Positions 14,101 through 24,646 of a stretch of DNA of 64,000 bases are shown in pieces. Both the position numbers and the translations under genes were made by a program. Position 1 is the first letter of the stretch. Each line of letters begins with the position of its first letter. The notes under the pieces are model-generated. The model was not told where the DNA came from. It worked only from the letters and a program-made list of their open reading frames with translations, and did not search any database. The DNA lies in the NCBI RefSeq assembly GCF_048544455.1, contig NC_133526.1, positions 4,418,001-4,482,000 on the forward strand, in the 5' to 3' direction. This DNA comes from Silene latifolia (taxonomy: Eukaryota; Streptophyta; Magnoliopsida; Caryophyllales; Caryophyllaceae).

Positions 14101-14562
14101 AACAATTAATGACGAAACAAAATATCAAGTCATAAACAATACAATACATAAACGATACATTTAATATAATTAATAACGATAATCGTTAAGACATAAACAA
14201 ACAAATACATGAACATAACATATAGTACAAATAATAACGATGCAAAACATTAAGGCATGAAAAGTAAGTACATGAACAATACAGGTAATACAATTAATAA
14301 AGATGCGAAACGTTAGGGCAAAACAAATAAGGGGATAATCAACACATGTAACACAATTAATAATTATACGAAACATTAACGTATAAACAAACAAGTACAT
14401 GACTGACAACACATGTAATAAAATTAAACGATAAGAAACATTAAGGCATAAACAAACAAGTCCTTAATTGTTTCTACCCCATTTACTCTCACTCATTTAC
14501 TAGGTCATTTATTTAGTCATTAACTAAGCGAGAATTGGGAGCGTGTTCGCTCTGATACCAAC
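11199..14562 (-). other. Non-coding interior of the LARD-like element
   Basis: 3.4 kb without a supported gene. The plus strand is strikingly poor in G and rich in C and A over most of its length. Short repeats of CTATAATCCCAAAG lie at about 13660-13770. A loose tandem array of about 72-bp units (AAACATTAAGGCATAAACAAAC type) fills about 14100-14460, just inside the primer-binding site. Confidence 0.7.
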
Positions 14563-17078
14563 TGTAACAACCCGGATTATAAAACAAAGGAAAAACTTAT
14601 TTAAAATGAATATCAGAGTACGATACTGATAAAAGGGGTCAAGGTGGCGGAAACACCAAGCCCAAATCCGGTTCGCTACTAACTCCAAAACAAACTAATA
14701 CATTATTCAAAGGTTCTTAAAACATAAAGCAACTCCTAATTTATTATTAAGCTCGCTTCGCACATTCCCCAAGCAAGCATCAACAAAACAGCATCAAACT
14801 GAACAACCTGAAAAGGGGGTCGACAATCAGTCGGGAGTAACTAGATGCTCTCCCAGTCATGTTTACAACAATTGAATATAACCAACAATTAATAACAATT
14901 GAAATGCATAAATAGTAAACATGTGAGATCATCTATACTCATGAAAATCAAACTCATACTTACTACTCCTGACATTCACAACACTAGATGAATGAGACTA
15001 CATGAACTTAGACCATATGCAAGAACTAGACCATGGACACTTACCAACCAAAGTAGACACGATCCACAGCACATAAGGCACAAAGCTAGCAACAAAGCAT
15101 AGCGAATAGAGCGAACGCCGCTAGAACATTTAACTGATGAACTAGCAGATGGAACGTTTAACCGATTTAACCATCGGTTGTGAAGTATTTAATCGATACC
15201 CCACGGTACTATGTATAGCGTATCACCACTGCCTATATGCCTAAGACCTGGCCAGACCTCTCGATGCATTAACTGTACACCGAACGACACTCGGGACCCA
15301 GAACGTTTAACTGACGAATCTGGCCACCCCCGAACATAGACCAATAAACCTCCGAAGAGCAGCTCTTGATTCATTCCGATAGTATTTAACTGATACTACC
15401 GTCATCTATTCGACTTAGCCAACAAACAAATGCACAGTTTAACTGACTGCACACGACATGCATGGACCACACCATGACTCAACTCAGAAGAACAGTTTAA
15501 CTGACTGTCCAACTCATGCAAATGCACAGTTTAACTGACTGTACAACTCATGCGTGAATAACATCACGACTCAACACAATAGAACAGTTTAACTGACTGT
15601 CCTACCAACATATGAATAAGAGTAACCAAGGACATATACACACATTGTCATATAATAACTGAACACAACACAACGTATGAAGCAAGCATAAATAACCAAT
15701 GTTATAGTAACTTCAACCATGACCTTAATATTTAACCATCGAATGTTATAGTAATCCTCACCATAACAAGAACTCTGAATGCGAGGTTATAGTATCCTCG
15801 ACTATAACTTCAACATAAGTAACTTGAAGTTATACTTACCTCAACTATAACCTTGACACGAAACTCAAAGTCATACTAGTTCCAACCATAACCTTGAGCC
15901 ATAAATCTCAGGATACGTTAGTTCTAGCTATAACCTTAACTCGTACTTCAACGTTATAGTTACTACAGCCATAACTAGAGTAACTACCCAAAGTTGTACT
16001 AACTTCAGCTATTACACTTGAATCATCATCAATGTTATACTAGCTTTAGCTATAACTTTGGAAAGAACCCTTGGCTGTCTATCATGCCGCCACTAGGGTT
16101 TGATTCGTAAACCCTAATTGCGCTCATGACACCCATAATAAACATGTAAACAATATACGACATATAATTAGTGCGTAAAAACATATACAAACATGCGAAA
16201 CATATTTAATCATGATAACAAATAATCAAACACATACCAATTACACAAATCAATTATTAAATCATGTACATTACATCAATTGGCATAAACACAATTAAAG
16301 GAAAACACCTAGTTACCTTATTAGCAATTAATGAAAATCTCCATAAAGAAAACGACCAACAAAGTCTTGTCTCCACACGTGTCAACGTCCCCAAAAATCG
16401 ACTATGAAGAATACCCGAATCCAAGCACCATAAAAGACCCTTCTTCTTATTTACCCATTAAAAAATAATAGACCATAAAGGTAGGTTTACAGGTCCATAC
16501 AAATAATTCCCATAAAATTATTTGGAGAATAAATTATTGTAAAGGTAAGAGTAAGGATTATGAAAATATAATTTATGTATGAGTTTGAGAGAAGGAAAGA
16601 TATTCAACAATGGAGTCAAAGGGAGAAAAGAGAACAAAAGAGAGAAATAGAGGAAAGAGGCCGTGCGGCACTTTACGTGAGAAAACAAAGGAGAGCAACT
16701 TGCCTGCTAGGTTAGGGTTTACGTGAGAAAGGAGAAGGATTGACCTAGTTGCTTGCTAGGTTAATTCTATTTATAAGGGATTAACCAATGGGCTTTGGGT
16801 CCATTAGCTTATACAATGGATTATCTGATTACAAAACCAATTGGATATTATTAAAACGAAAGGAGAACTTATATTAGAAAAGTAGTTATAAAATTAAAAT
16901 AGTAAAATCGTGCACGGACATTTTAACCCAATCAAAAGTAGATTAAAATGAGAAATAATAAAATAGAGAACAAAGAAGATAAATATAAATATTCAAAATA
17001 CATTATTAAATCTCGAAATAATTAATTTAATAAAATACTTTTATAATAAAATATTATTATAAAATACGGGGTGTTACA
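14563..17078 (-). repeat. 5' LTR of the LARD-like element
   Basis: The upstream LTR in the minus-strand sense, next to the primer-binding site. A TATA-like box on the minus strand lies at 16768-16776. The regular TTTAACTGACTG array lies at 15124-15600. Confidence 0.9.
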
Positions 17079-17494
17079 AGGGGGCCGCGCCGAAATACTG
17101 ATTCGGCGTCCTGGAGAACTCACTTACCCTTGAATGCAGGTACTGAAGTGGTGATGGACAAGGTGAAGGTGCGATGGAGCGAGCACCTTGAACGATCTCG
17201 TAAAATTTCCGCTCGAGCAACGAGGACTTGGACTTCCCAGAATGATCAGAGGCGAGTGATAAACTTGGAGGACATGATGTTCGGGAGTCTCGCCGTCAAG
17301 GAAATGCACTCTATTCTTTAAGGGACGATGAATCCGATCATGGTGTGGACCGAGAAGTATCTACAAGCCGGACTCAAGAGAAAGCCAAACCACAATGCAG
17401 CATGGACGGCCACAGCTCACCGAGGATGTCTCGCCGAAGCGCCGTTCGAGATTTTTGTGTTGCCGAGGGCGGCAACAGATTAGGTGGGGGAGAG

Positions 17495-17962
17495 TGTGAC
17501 GATCCGCACACTTGAACCCTTAGATTTATTTTATGCTTATGTAATTTCATTTCCATTGTACATTTGTAGTAAGTATTTTCTTAGTAGTTTTAGAATAGGT
17601 TTCCATAAATAGGTATATCGCTATTCTACACTAAACTTGTAAATTCAATGTTTCCTGCTACCAGGACCAAACTATCAAATTTGCCTCTATGAGAGGTGCT
17701 AGTCAATGAAAAACCGCTTCTCATCCAAAAGCTTGTTGTTGCTTGTTGCTTGCTTTCAATAATCGTATTGCTTACTTTTATTGCTTTCGTGTGCCGGACT
17801 TGATAATCGTGACCAGGATTCCCGACACACACCGACCCGAGACCCGAGTATCGTGCTAGTGGGCGATCCCTCACTAGTACGAAAATCCTTGTCGCTTGCA
17901 TCTTGCCTTGAGAAGGGGCAAGGGTGCGCGCCACGGTCCGGCAAAAGTAGCGGACCGTGACA
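17495..17962 (+). repeat. 3' LTR of the gypsy element
   Basis: 468 bp, starting TGTGACGATCCGC after the purine tract and ending GCGGACCGTGACA, a near-perfect inverted terminal match. The partner LTR is outside the window. Confidence 0.8.
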
Positions 17963-18011
17963 CTTAGCTTAAAGACGTGCGATGGTGCAAAATGTAGCTC
18001 CTATCCTATAT

Positions 18012-18186
18012 CAGTTAGTCTTGCTGAAGACGGGTCGGGTAATGCCACTCACAAAACGGATAGGGGGACAAGGTGGGGGCATCCCCATGTGCTTCCCTCT
18101 CTCCTCTATTTGGGTCATTTGTGAGAGAAAATGATATCCGTCACTCCAAAGTGACGGATACGTGCCGTATTCAATGAGATTTTGTG
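18012..18186. mobile_element. Mutator-type MITE, copy 1 of a three-copy family
   Basis: Flanked by the perfect 9-bp duplication ATCCTATAT (18003-18011, 18187-18195). Ends CAGTTAGTCTTGCTGAAG and AATGAGATTTTGTG match copies at 31933 and 35398. Inside is a GTGACGGATA / TATCCGTCAC stem. Confidence 0.85.
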
Positions 18187-18439
18187 ATCCTATATTCCTA
18201 TGTAACAAAATCGAGTTTTACATGTGTTATTAAAGATTTTGTATTGGATATCACTGTGCCCCAATTGTGACCTATCGTACGTAATCGTAAATGCCCTACA
18301 TATGACATATCCTAAGATATTACAAGGAATTGGTAGCGTTTCAACCCTATAATTCTATCTTCCATAGTAATAAATTAATAATACTATTCTCTCCGTCTCA
18401 AAATTAGGTTTGTACCTCATCACACAAGAAAAAGATAAG

Positions 18440-18520
18440 AATGTGTAAGTGGCAACAACATATATTGTACAATTCTTATGAATGTGTAAGTGGCAACAAC
18501 ATATATTGTACAATTCTTAT
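18440..18520 (+). repeat. 41-bp tandem duplication across a MITE junction
   Basis: Units at 18440 and 18481 (AATGTGTAAGTGGCAACAAC...) each contain the 9-bp MITE target site TATATTGTA and the first ten bases of the MITE that starts at 18511. The left unit therefore carries an orphan MITE terminus. Confidence 0.9.
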
Positions 18521-19193
18521 ATCCTACACCTCCTACACCGAGGTGTAGGATACTCTATAGTCCCTCTAACTCTCCCCACTTCCCACTTATCCTCAACTTT
18601 CTTATTTTTTATTTTTTATTTTATTTTTTGAAAAACCAAAAATTAATTTCCACTTTTAAGAAATTGTTACTACTACCATATTCAGTTTAAGTGTTTTGTA
18701 GTGTTGCATTCACGATATGGCACACTTTAATTTTAGTGAATATGACAATGTTGTATAATGAATATGTGCTTTATAGTGCGATATTCACAATATAACACTA
18801 TTATATTTATCGCATGCCTCTATTATATTCACTTTCAGTTTAGTGAATATGACTTTATTTGTTCAAATATATTGAACACTGACGATATTGAACGTTTTAT
18901 TCCATATCTAAACCGCATAATACAAAATAATTTAAAGGAATAAGAATAATTATGTGATATGATATGAATATGTCAATTACATGATGTGAATATATGAGAA
19001 AAATTAAAATAAATAACAAAATATATCAAATATAATCTCTATTTGTAGAGAAATAAAAATTATGAATAATGATATATTTTTTATAATTTTATAATTTATT
19101 AAATTTAATATTTATTTATTATAAGAAAAATTTATAAGGAGAGAGTACCATGCAGTCATGCACCATATTCCTGGGTGCACGGTATAATTTACC
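18511..19193. mobile_element. Mutator-type MITE with hairpin ends, copy A
   Basis: Flanked by TATATTGTA (18502-18510, 19194-19202). It begins CAATTCTTATATCCTACACC and ends GGTATAATTTACC. The left end folds on itself (TATCCTACACCTC with GAGGTGTAGGATA), and the right end has a GTGCA-based stem. The interior is AT-rich and non-coding. Homologous along its length to 22796-24230 without that copy's nested insert. Confidence 0.85.
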
Positions 19194-19198
19194 TATAT

Positions 19199-19945
19199 TG
19201 TAACAACAAATAATAATAACGGACTATAAATAGGAAAACGGGTTTCTCCTATGTTATTTTAGTTCTTTTCACTATTTTTGTTGTTAATACAGTTACTTTT
19301 ATTACTCCCGCTATTACTAAAATTAGTTTAATTACTCACGATACTATTATTATTATTATATTTGTTCCGGGTGTAATTCCAGAGCAGTTATTTGTTACCA
19401 CCCGTGCTTGTAGAATGACGTCTTTGGTTTACTTCTCCTTTCGGTCTCCTGAAACAGTGAACAAACTGAGGGCTCGGCTTGGGACCGAGCGAACTCACTC
19501 CGACGCTCAAGTCAGTAAACTTAGAGAGATAAGTTGTTGTTACTTGGCGAAGTATATATTGTAGAGAGATAAGGAAGATATTACCAGATGAATAGTGATT
19601 ATTAGGTTAAATTGTGGATCCCCTCCTCAATGAGAGTTGAGGAGTATTTATAGACTTTTACCTTTTGTCACGTAGTGGCCAAGTGGCTAGCAGGCGGAAA
19701 GACTGATCTACCCTCGGCCGAGGGGCCATGGCAGGCCGGCGGGCCCTGTCGACTCGCCGCCGAGGGGTCTTGGATATGAGTTCGCGGATGTGTGCCCCGG
19801 TTGGCTGGTTGCCCTGGCCGGGGACCCAAGAGACAGGCCGACAGGCTGCCTTGGTTAGGCTGTCTAAGCCGTTGACTTGCTGTGGATATCTTTGACCTTG
19901 CTCAATATGTTGACTTGGTCAGCGGGTGCAGAATATGCCCCATCA
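19199..19945 (-). mobile_element. Solo LTR, family not assigned
   Basis: Reads TGATGGGGCATATTCTGC to TTGTTGTTACA on the minus strand, flanked by a 4-bp duplication ATAT (19195-19198, 19946-19949). A minus-strand TATAAATA lies near 19645 and a GC-rich block at about 19680-19880. No internal region or second LTR is present, so it is probably a recombined remnant. It landed inside the right target-site duplication of the MITE at 18511-19193. Confidence 0.75.
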
Positions 19946-19953
19946 ATATTGTA

Positions 19954-20868
19954 AAATTATAATTAAGGAAAAAAATTATCAGCCAAAATTGGCATATATT
20001 CACTACTTTAATATTATTAATAATAATCTTATTTTAAGGCCCATTTGACACGACACTTCCGGTAGCTTATTTGACCAAAATTTCAGCTACCTGATTTAGA
20101 GTAGCATTTGGAATTTCAGGTAACTAAGATAATTAATCTTCCATTTATTACCCCTTCAATCTATAATGTTAAATAATTATCATATCCTTTTACGTCATTT
20201 TACCAAAATTCAGATACATTTTCAGCTAGTTTGCCAAATATTTTTTTATAACAACTTATCAACTACCCTATCAGGTATCAGTTAGCTTTTCAAGATTTTA
20301 GATAGTTTTTCAAGTTTCAGCTAACTTTTCAGTTAATTTTACCAAATAGAGTCAAAAAAAAATAAAATCATCCTTTTTCAACTTTCCAAATTATACCTGT
20401 ACTATTAGATTTTAATTGTCTTTTCTAAATTACTTCATAATTACTTTTCTAATACAATATAATATAGTATACTACATAGTATATATGAGTTTTTATACAT
20501 CTAAAAATATAAAACTATATAGTATAATGAATTTTTATATGTTTATGTCATTTTTGTAGTTTCTCATTTTCAATTTATATATGCAGTATTAGATAGTAGA
20601 TTAGAAAGATACCCGTTACTAGCATAGTAGCGCCAAACCAATCATATATCTTTCCTTTATTAATATATTAATACAACATAAAAAGAAATTGATTGAATAA
20701 AAAGTATTGACATATTCAATCATTTTTAAAAATAAAAAATAAAATTGATTGAATATGTCCAAAAAATTTAAGTATCGACAGAAGAATATGTCAAAATTGA
20801 TTGAATATGTCAATAATATTTTTTTTTTTTTAAAATTGATTGAATATGTCAATAAAATTGATTGAATA
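19954..20868. other. AT-rich intergenic DNA with a likely MITE remnant
   Basis: No gene seen. About 20040-20345 looks like an old MITE: it opens GGCCCATTTGACACGACAC, has repeated TTTCAGCTA blocks and ends TTTACCAAATAGAGTC. At 20690-20867 the phrase ATTGATTGAATATGTC recurs five or more times in direct and inverted order. Confidence 0.5.
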
Positions 20869-21689
20869 CTAGTGTAGAACCCGCGCAAATGAGCGGTTTT
20901 TTAGATTATAATATACAAAAACGTTAAATAATATAGCCTGGTAAGCGGTATAAAAGCGAAAATTAGATAGTTTTCTCACCAAATAAGATTGATATTTAAC
21001 TGAAACTAATTATATAAATTATTACTTAATTATTAAAAATAATATTATTATACAATTACATTTACCAAAGGAATAACCTCAAGTAATAACTTAATTATAC
21101 AATAAAATTAGAGAATTTGTAAAATGAGATAATCAATTTGTAGAGTACATTTGTAGCAAAAACAGGAAAATAGAACTATGAAAAAAATTATGGACAATAT
21201 TTTTTTCATATCATCCTCATTATTAATGCAATCCCACATGTATAGTAAATCAAAATATTTCATTAATGTGTGTTTACAAATTAAAAATTAGTAATAGTAT
21301 CTCCTATTTATGGTATATAATTAATATTTGTATGATATAGTGCAAGGACCAATACAGAACATTTCACTTCAGCGAAAAAATTGAGACACCTCTTATTCTT
21401 TTAATAGAAGGGGATGTGTTAAGTTACTTTTTAAAGTAATCATTATTGCATTAAAAAAATAGCAACTTATAGTCTATAGTTTAATACCAATTTTATTTTT
21501 TTATAATGAAAAAAAATCATAATTTTGAATTTAGTTAAAAGATTAGAGTATAATTATAATCATAATAAAATTATATTTTAAGAAAAATATAATAGTTTAT
21601 TTAAAGAAAGCTTTAATTGTTTTCTTATTAAGACAAATGCATTTTGGAGGGAAAACTAAGAGAATTTTTATTATCTTAGTAGTAGGGGA
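20869..21689 (-). mobile_element. Non-autonomous Helitron, composite
   Basis: The minus-strand 3' end has a hairpin of GCGCGGG type followed by TTCTACACTAG|T at 20869. The minus-strand 5' end A|TCCCCTACTACTAAG lies at 21689. Insertion between A and T, with no duplication, fits Helitrons. A second 5'-like terminus (TCCCCTTCTATTAAAAG) at 21414 suggests a shorter unit, 20869-21414, within or next to it. No Rep/helicase coding. Confidence 0.75.
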
Positions 21690-22795
21690 TGTTATTAAAA
21701 GTATTTCTTTCTTTTGGTGTTTGCCGCCAATTTTTTGTAATCCAACTATTCAAGCAATTTACTCAATTCACAATCAATGTTTAACCTCAATTGCTAACAT
21801 CTAACATCGTCCATCAATGGAGATACATCACCGGCGCCTTCGTTCATCCCCGACGGCGTTCTTAATTCCGAAGCTTCCACCGGCATATCTTCTCCGCGCA
21901 CTACACTCTCTATCAGACGTTATTGCCGCCGTATCTCCACCGCCATCACCGCCGTCGTTATTCAAGCGAAGCTTGATTTCGATTATCCGAAAATGCGGAA
22001 TTCAATCATTTATTTTATCTAATTCGGCTATTTTATGTTTTGAAGAATTGTTCATTGTTTTGCAAAGAATTAGGGTTTTGATCGAAGATTGTTCGATTGG
22101 AAGTGGTAAGATGTGGCTTCTTATGCAAGCTGAGTCGATTACGAGTTGCTTTCACGAGTTGACTCAGGATTTACGCACTTTGCTTAAAATTTTGCCTAAA
22201 AATGAGCTTAATTTAAGCCAAGATGTTGATGAATTACGTGAATTTCTGATCAATTGTTGTAATAATCGTAAGAATTTGATCGATTTAGCGGACATTCGTT
22301 CGACTCGGACTGAGTGACTCAGCGCGTTGCCGTGAGGAGATTGAGTTATTGCAAGACGAGTTCCAGTGTCAAAGTGATGCAAAGTCGAGGTCCGACGTGG
22401 TGGCCCTGGTTGGGCTCGTGACTCGTGAGGTACGCTAAGTGCGTGCTTTTTAGCGTGTCGAGTCCGAGTCGACTCGGTGGAACTCGTCATCGGAGTTGAA
22501 CGCGCCAAAGGGGTTCCAGTGCCCGATTACACTGGACTTGATGACTGACCCGGTTGTCGTTGCAACGGGTCAGACGTACGATCGGACGTCCATTACTCTG
22601 TGGATTGAGTCGGGTCGTAACACGTGTCCGAAGATGGGTCAGACCCTGGCCCACACTAACTTAATTCCCAATCGGGCGTTAAAGAGTTTAATTGCCATGT
22701 GGTGTAGTGAGAATCGGGTTCCCTACGCTGCAGTTGAGGATAACGAGGGTCGAATCGGTGTCTTTGCAAATAAAGTTTATCTTGAGGCAACGAAG

Positions 22796-24230
22796 CAATT
22801 TTTATATCCTACATCCATGTATAGGATACTCTATATTCCCTCCACTCCCCCACTTCTCACTCATCCTCAACTTCTTCCTTTTTTTAAAAAAAAAAAACAA
22901 AAATTTAACTTCCAATTATAAGAAGTAGTCACCACTATCATATTCAATTTAAGTGTTTTGTGTTTGTAATAATGCATTCACGATATGACACTATCATATT
23001 CACTTTAATTTTAGTGAATATGACAATGTTGTATAATGAATATGCGTTTTATAGTGTGATATTCACAATATAACACTATTATATTCACTTTTAGTTTAGT
23101 GAATATGACAGTGTAGTTTGATGTAGAGTTGGCATAAAGGGCCGCAGGCCGATGGGCGGCACGGCCAGGCACGGCCCACAACACGGCACGGCACGGCCCG
23201 ACGAGAAAATCAAGGAAGCACGAGCACGGCACGAACGGGCTTTGGACGGGCTCCGACGCGATTTTCATCAAAAATCCGTGCTAGGCACGACGCACGGCCA
23301 GACGGTGGAGCCCCTGCACGCACCAGGCACGACGGGCTTGGCACGGCCCGGCACGAAGAATGGCCCGTTTATTATTATTTGTTAAATAAAAAGTACAGTA
23401 ACATTTAACAAAATATATATTTAAGCCATTAATCATCTTTCATTAAACTAAAAGTACACTAATATTTAATAAAATATATATTTAAACCATTAATCATCAT
23501 TTATAAAACAAAAAGTACTAAAAATATATCAATTATATAACGTTTTTTTTTAAATAAAAAAAAATATTAAAGCAAATGGACCGGCCCACGGACAAGGCAC
23601 GAAAAGCCCATGGGCCAAGCACGGCCCAAGCACGAAAATGGCCGTGCCTTGAGCGGGCCGCGGCGTAGGTTTGGATCAGTGGGCCTGGCACGGCACGGCC
23701 CGAGGAGCACAATATCCGTGCCTGGGCCGGGCCAATTTTTGGGGAAGGCACGATGGGCCGGCACGCGGGCCGGCCCAGCACGACCCATTGCCTACTCTAG
23801 TTTGATGAATATGTATTATGTAGTGTGATATTCATCTCATGTCTCTATTATATTCATTTTTAGTTTAGTGAATATGGTTTTATAGTTTAGTGAATATGAC
23901 TCTATTTGTACAAATATATTGAACAATGACGATCTTGAACGTTTTATTCCATATCAAAACCGCATAATACAAAATAATTTAAAGGAATAAAAATAATTAT
24001 GTGATATGATATGAATATGTCATTACGTGATTTGAATATATGAGAAAAATTAAAATAAATAACAAAATATATCAAATATGATTTCTATTCGTAGAGAAAT
24101 AAAAATTATGAATAATGATATATTTTTTATAATTTTATAATTTATTAAATTTAATAACTATTTATTATAAGAAAAGTTTAAAGGAGAGAGTATCATGCAC
24201 CATACTCCTGGATGCATGGTATAATGTACC
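22796..24230. mobile_element. Mutator-type MITE with hairpin ends, copy B, inside the U-box pseudogene
   Basis: Flanked by the 9-bp duplication GCAACGAAG (22787-22795, 24231-24239). It starts CAATTTTTATATCCTACATC and ends GGTATAATGTACC, as in copy A (18511-19193). A hAT MITE (23124-23799) is nested in it; without that insert its length is about 750 bp. Confidence 0.9.
23124..23799. mobile_element. hAT-type MITE with GC-rich inverted arms
   Basis: Terminal repeats TAGAGTTGGCA and TGCCTACTCTA with the perfect 8-bp duplication GTTTGATG (23116-23123, 23800-23807), the hAT hallmark. The arms are full of GGCACGGCCC (left) and its complement GGGCCGTGCC (right), separated by AT-rich DNA of about 200 bp. 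Open frames across the GC-rich arms are compositional, not genes. Confidence 0.88.
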
Positions 24231-24378
24231 GCAACGAAGATGACAAGTGTTTACTTCTCAGCAAAAGAAAAGAAAATTGTATACTAAAATAAAGCATTTT
24301 TTTGCTACGAATTTAGATATGTATATTTTATATTTTTTTATAATGTATTCTTTTGTTAAATTAATAATAATATACAGA

Positions 24379-24568
24379 AAATGAGTTAGCGCCATTCAGT
24401 GGCGCCCAATCTCGGCGCCACCCTCTCACATGCAATATAAATGGGGATCCACAAAATAATACTCCAGATACATCCTATAGAATAAGTGGGGATTCCAATA
24501 ATGAGGGGTGCATGTGAGAGGGTAATGTCGAAATTGGGCGTCACCCGGTGGCGCCGTATCATTATCCA
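24379..24568. mobile_element. Short TIR element (MULE-type MITE)
   Basis: Arms of about 50 bp (GGCGCCCAAT...CACCCTCTCACATGC and complement) around a 90-bp centre, flanked by an 11-bp direct repeat TAATATACAGA (24368-24378, 24569-24579). Duplications of 9-11 bp fit Mutator-like elements. Confidence 0.75.
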
Positions 24569-24646
24569 TAATATACAGAGTAATACTTCTATAAAAAGTT
24601 TAATGAGATAGAACAAAAATATTTTAAGATCTTAGAATATACTTTC

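Larger units (their letters stand above)
8684..17078 (-). mobile_element. Long-LTR retrotransposon derivative without recognisable coding domains (LARD-like)
   Basis: A complete element of about 8.4 kb flanked by the 5-bp target-site duplication AGGGG (8679-8683 and 17079-17083). Two LTRs of about 2.5 kb (8684-11198 and 14563-17078) run TGTAACA to TGTTACA. The orientation is minus: the plus-strand sequence GCTCTGATACCAAC at 14549-14562 is the complement of a tRNA-Met primer-binding site next to the 14563 LTR, and a polypurine tract (complement of CCAACCCCCTAAAAAG) abuts the other LTR. The region beside it (complement of TTTCGTCCTCGAAAC, 11219-11233) resembles the end of Tekay/Del chromovirus elements, which suggests the parent lineage. 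The 3.4-kb interior holds no Gag or Pol I can recognise. It looks structurally whole and young, since the LTRs are near-identical outside one array. Confidence 0.88.
7614..17962 (+). mobile_element. Ty3-gypsy element with Gag and protease only, host of two nested insertions
   Basis: Two separated pieces, 7614-8683 and 17079-17962, belong to one element. The left piece encodes a CCHC zinc knuckle (CFVCKGPHKMADCP, about 7698-7740) and a retropepsin-like domain (ALIDSGASHNFV near 7980; further conserved protease sequence to about 8240). The right piece carries a tail, a purine-rich tract (GGTGGGGGAGAG) and the 3' LTR. I see no reverse transcriptase, RNase H or integrase in either piece, so it resembles non-autonomous Gag-only or Gag-Pro gypsy derivatives. 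It is broken and is the oldest layer of the nest: a copia element cuts off its left part and a LARD-like element sits inside it. Its 5' LTR lies outside the window. Confidence 0.7.
21817..24287 (+). pseudogene. U-box E3 ubiquitin ligase pseudogene, PUB17-like, lacking ARM repeats
   Basis: The family (PUB17/ACRE276 type, usually one exon of about 700 residues) has an N-terminal UND domain, a U-box that recruits E2 enzymes and C-terminal ARM repeats for substrates. Here the ATG at 21817 opens a UND-like region (KMWLLMQAESI, ELNLSQDVDELREF) to about 22310; a CREEIELLQDEFQ segment follows in another frame. The U-box lies at about 22499-22640 (FQCPITLDLMTDPVVVATGQTYDR). At least three frame breaks occur: near 22310, at 22415-22428 where CTCGTGA is doubled, and near 22480. 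A 1.4-kb MITE sits after Glu-Ala-Thr-Lys (22795); after it only about 15 more codons follow before TAA at 24285-24287. The ARM region is missing, so the gene is dead, or at most a UND/U-box fragment. Confidence 0.85.

Noticed and set aside
14100-14460. Possible CRISPR-like array (regular 72-bp units)
   Set aside because: The units are degenerate without conserved repeats and unique spacers, and this is plant DNA inside a retroelement leader.
17626-17944. Minus-strand frames of about 100 codons
   Set aside because: They lie inside the gypsy 3' LTR and have no recognisable product.
19195-19953. 8-bp ATATTGTA as an 8-bp target-site duplication of a hAT element
   Set aside because: The TG...CA ends and LTR features fit a 4-bp ATAT duplication better; the rest belongs to the older MITE site and the LTR start.
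23011-23828. Arg/Pro/Ala-rich frames on both strands
   Set aside because: They come from the GGCACGGCCC arms of a hAT MITE.
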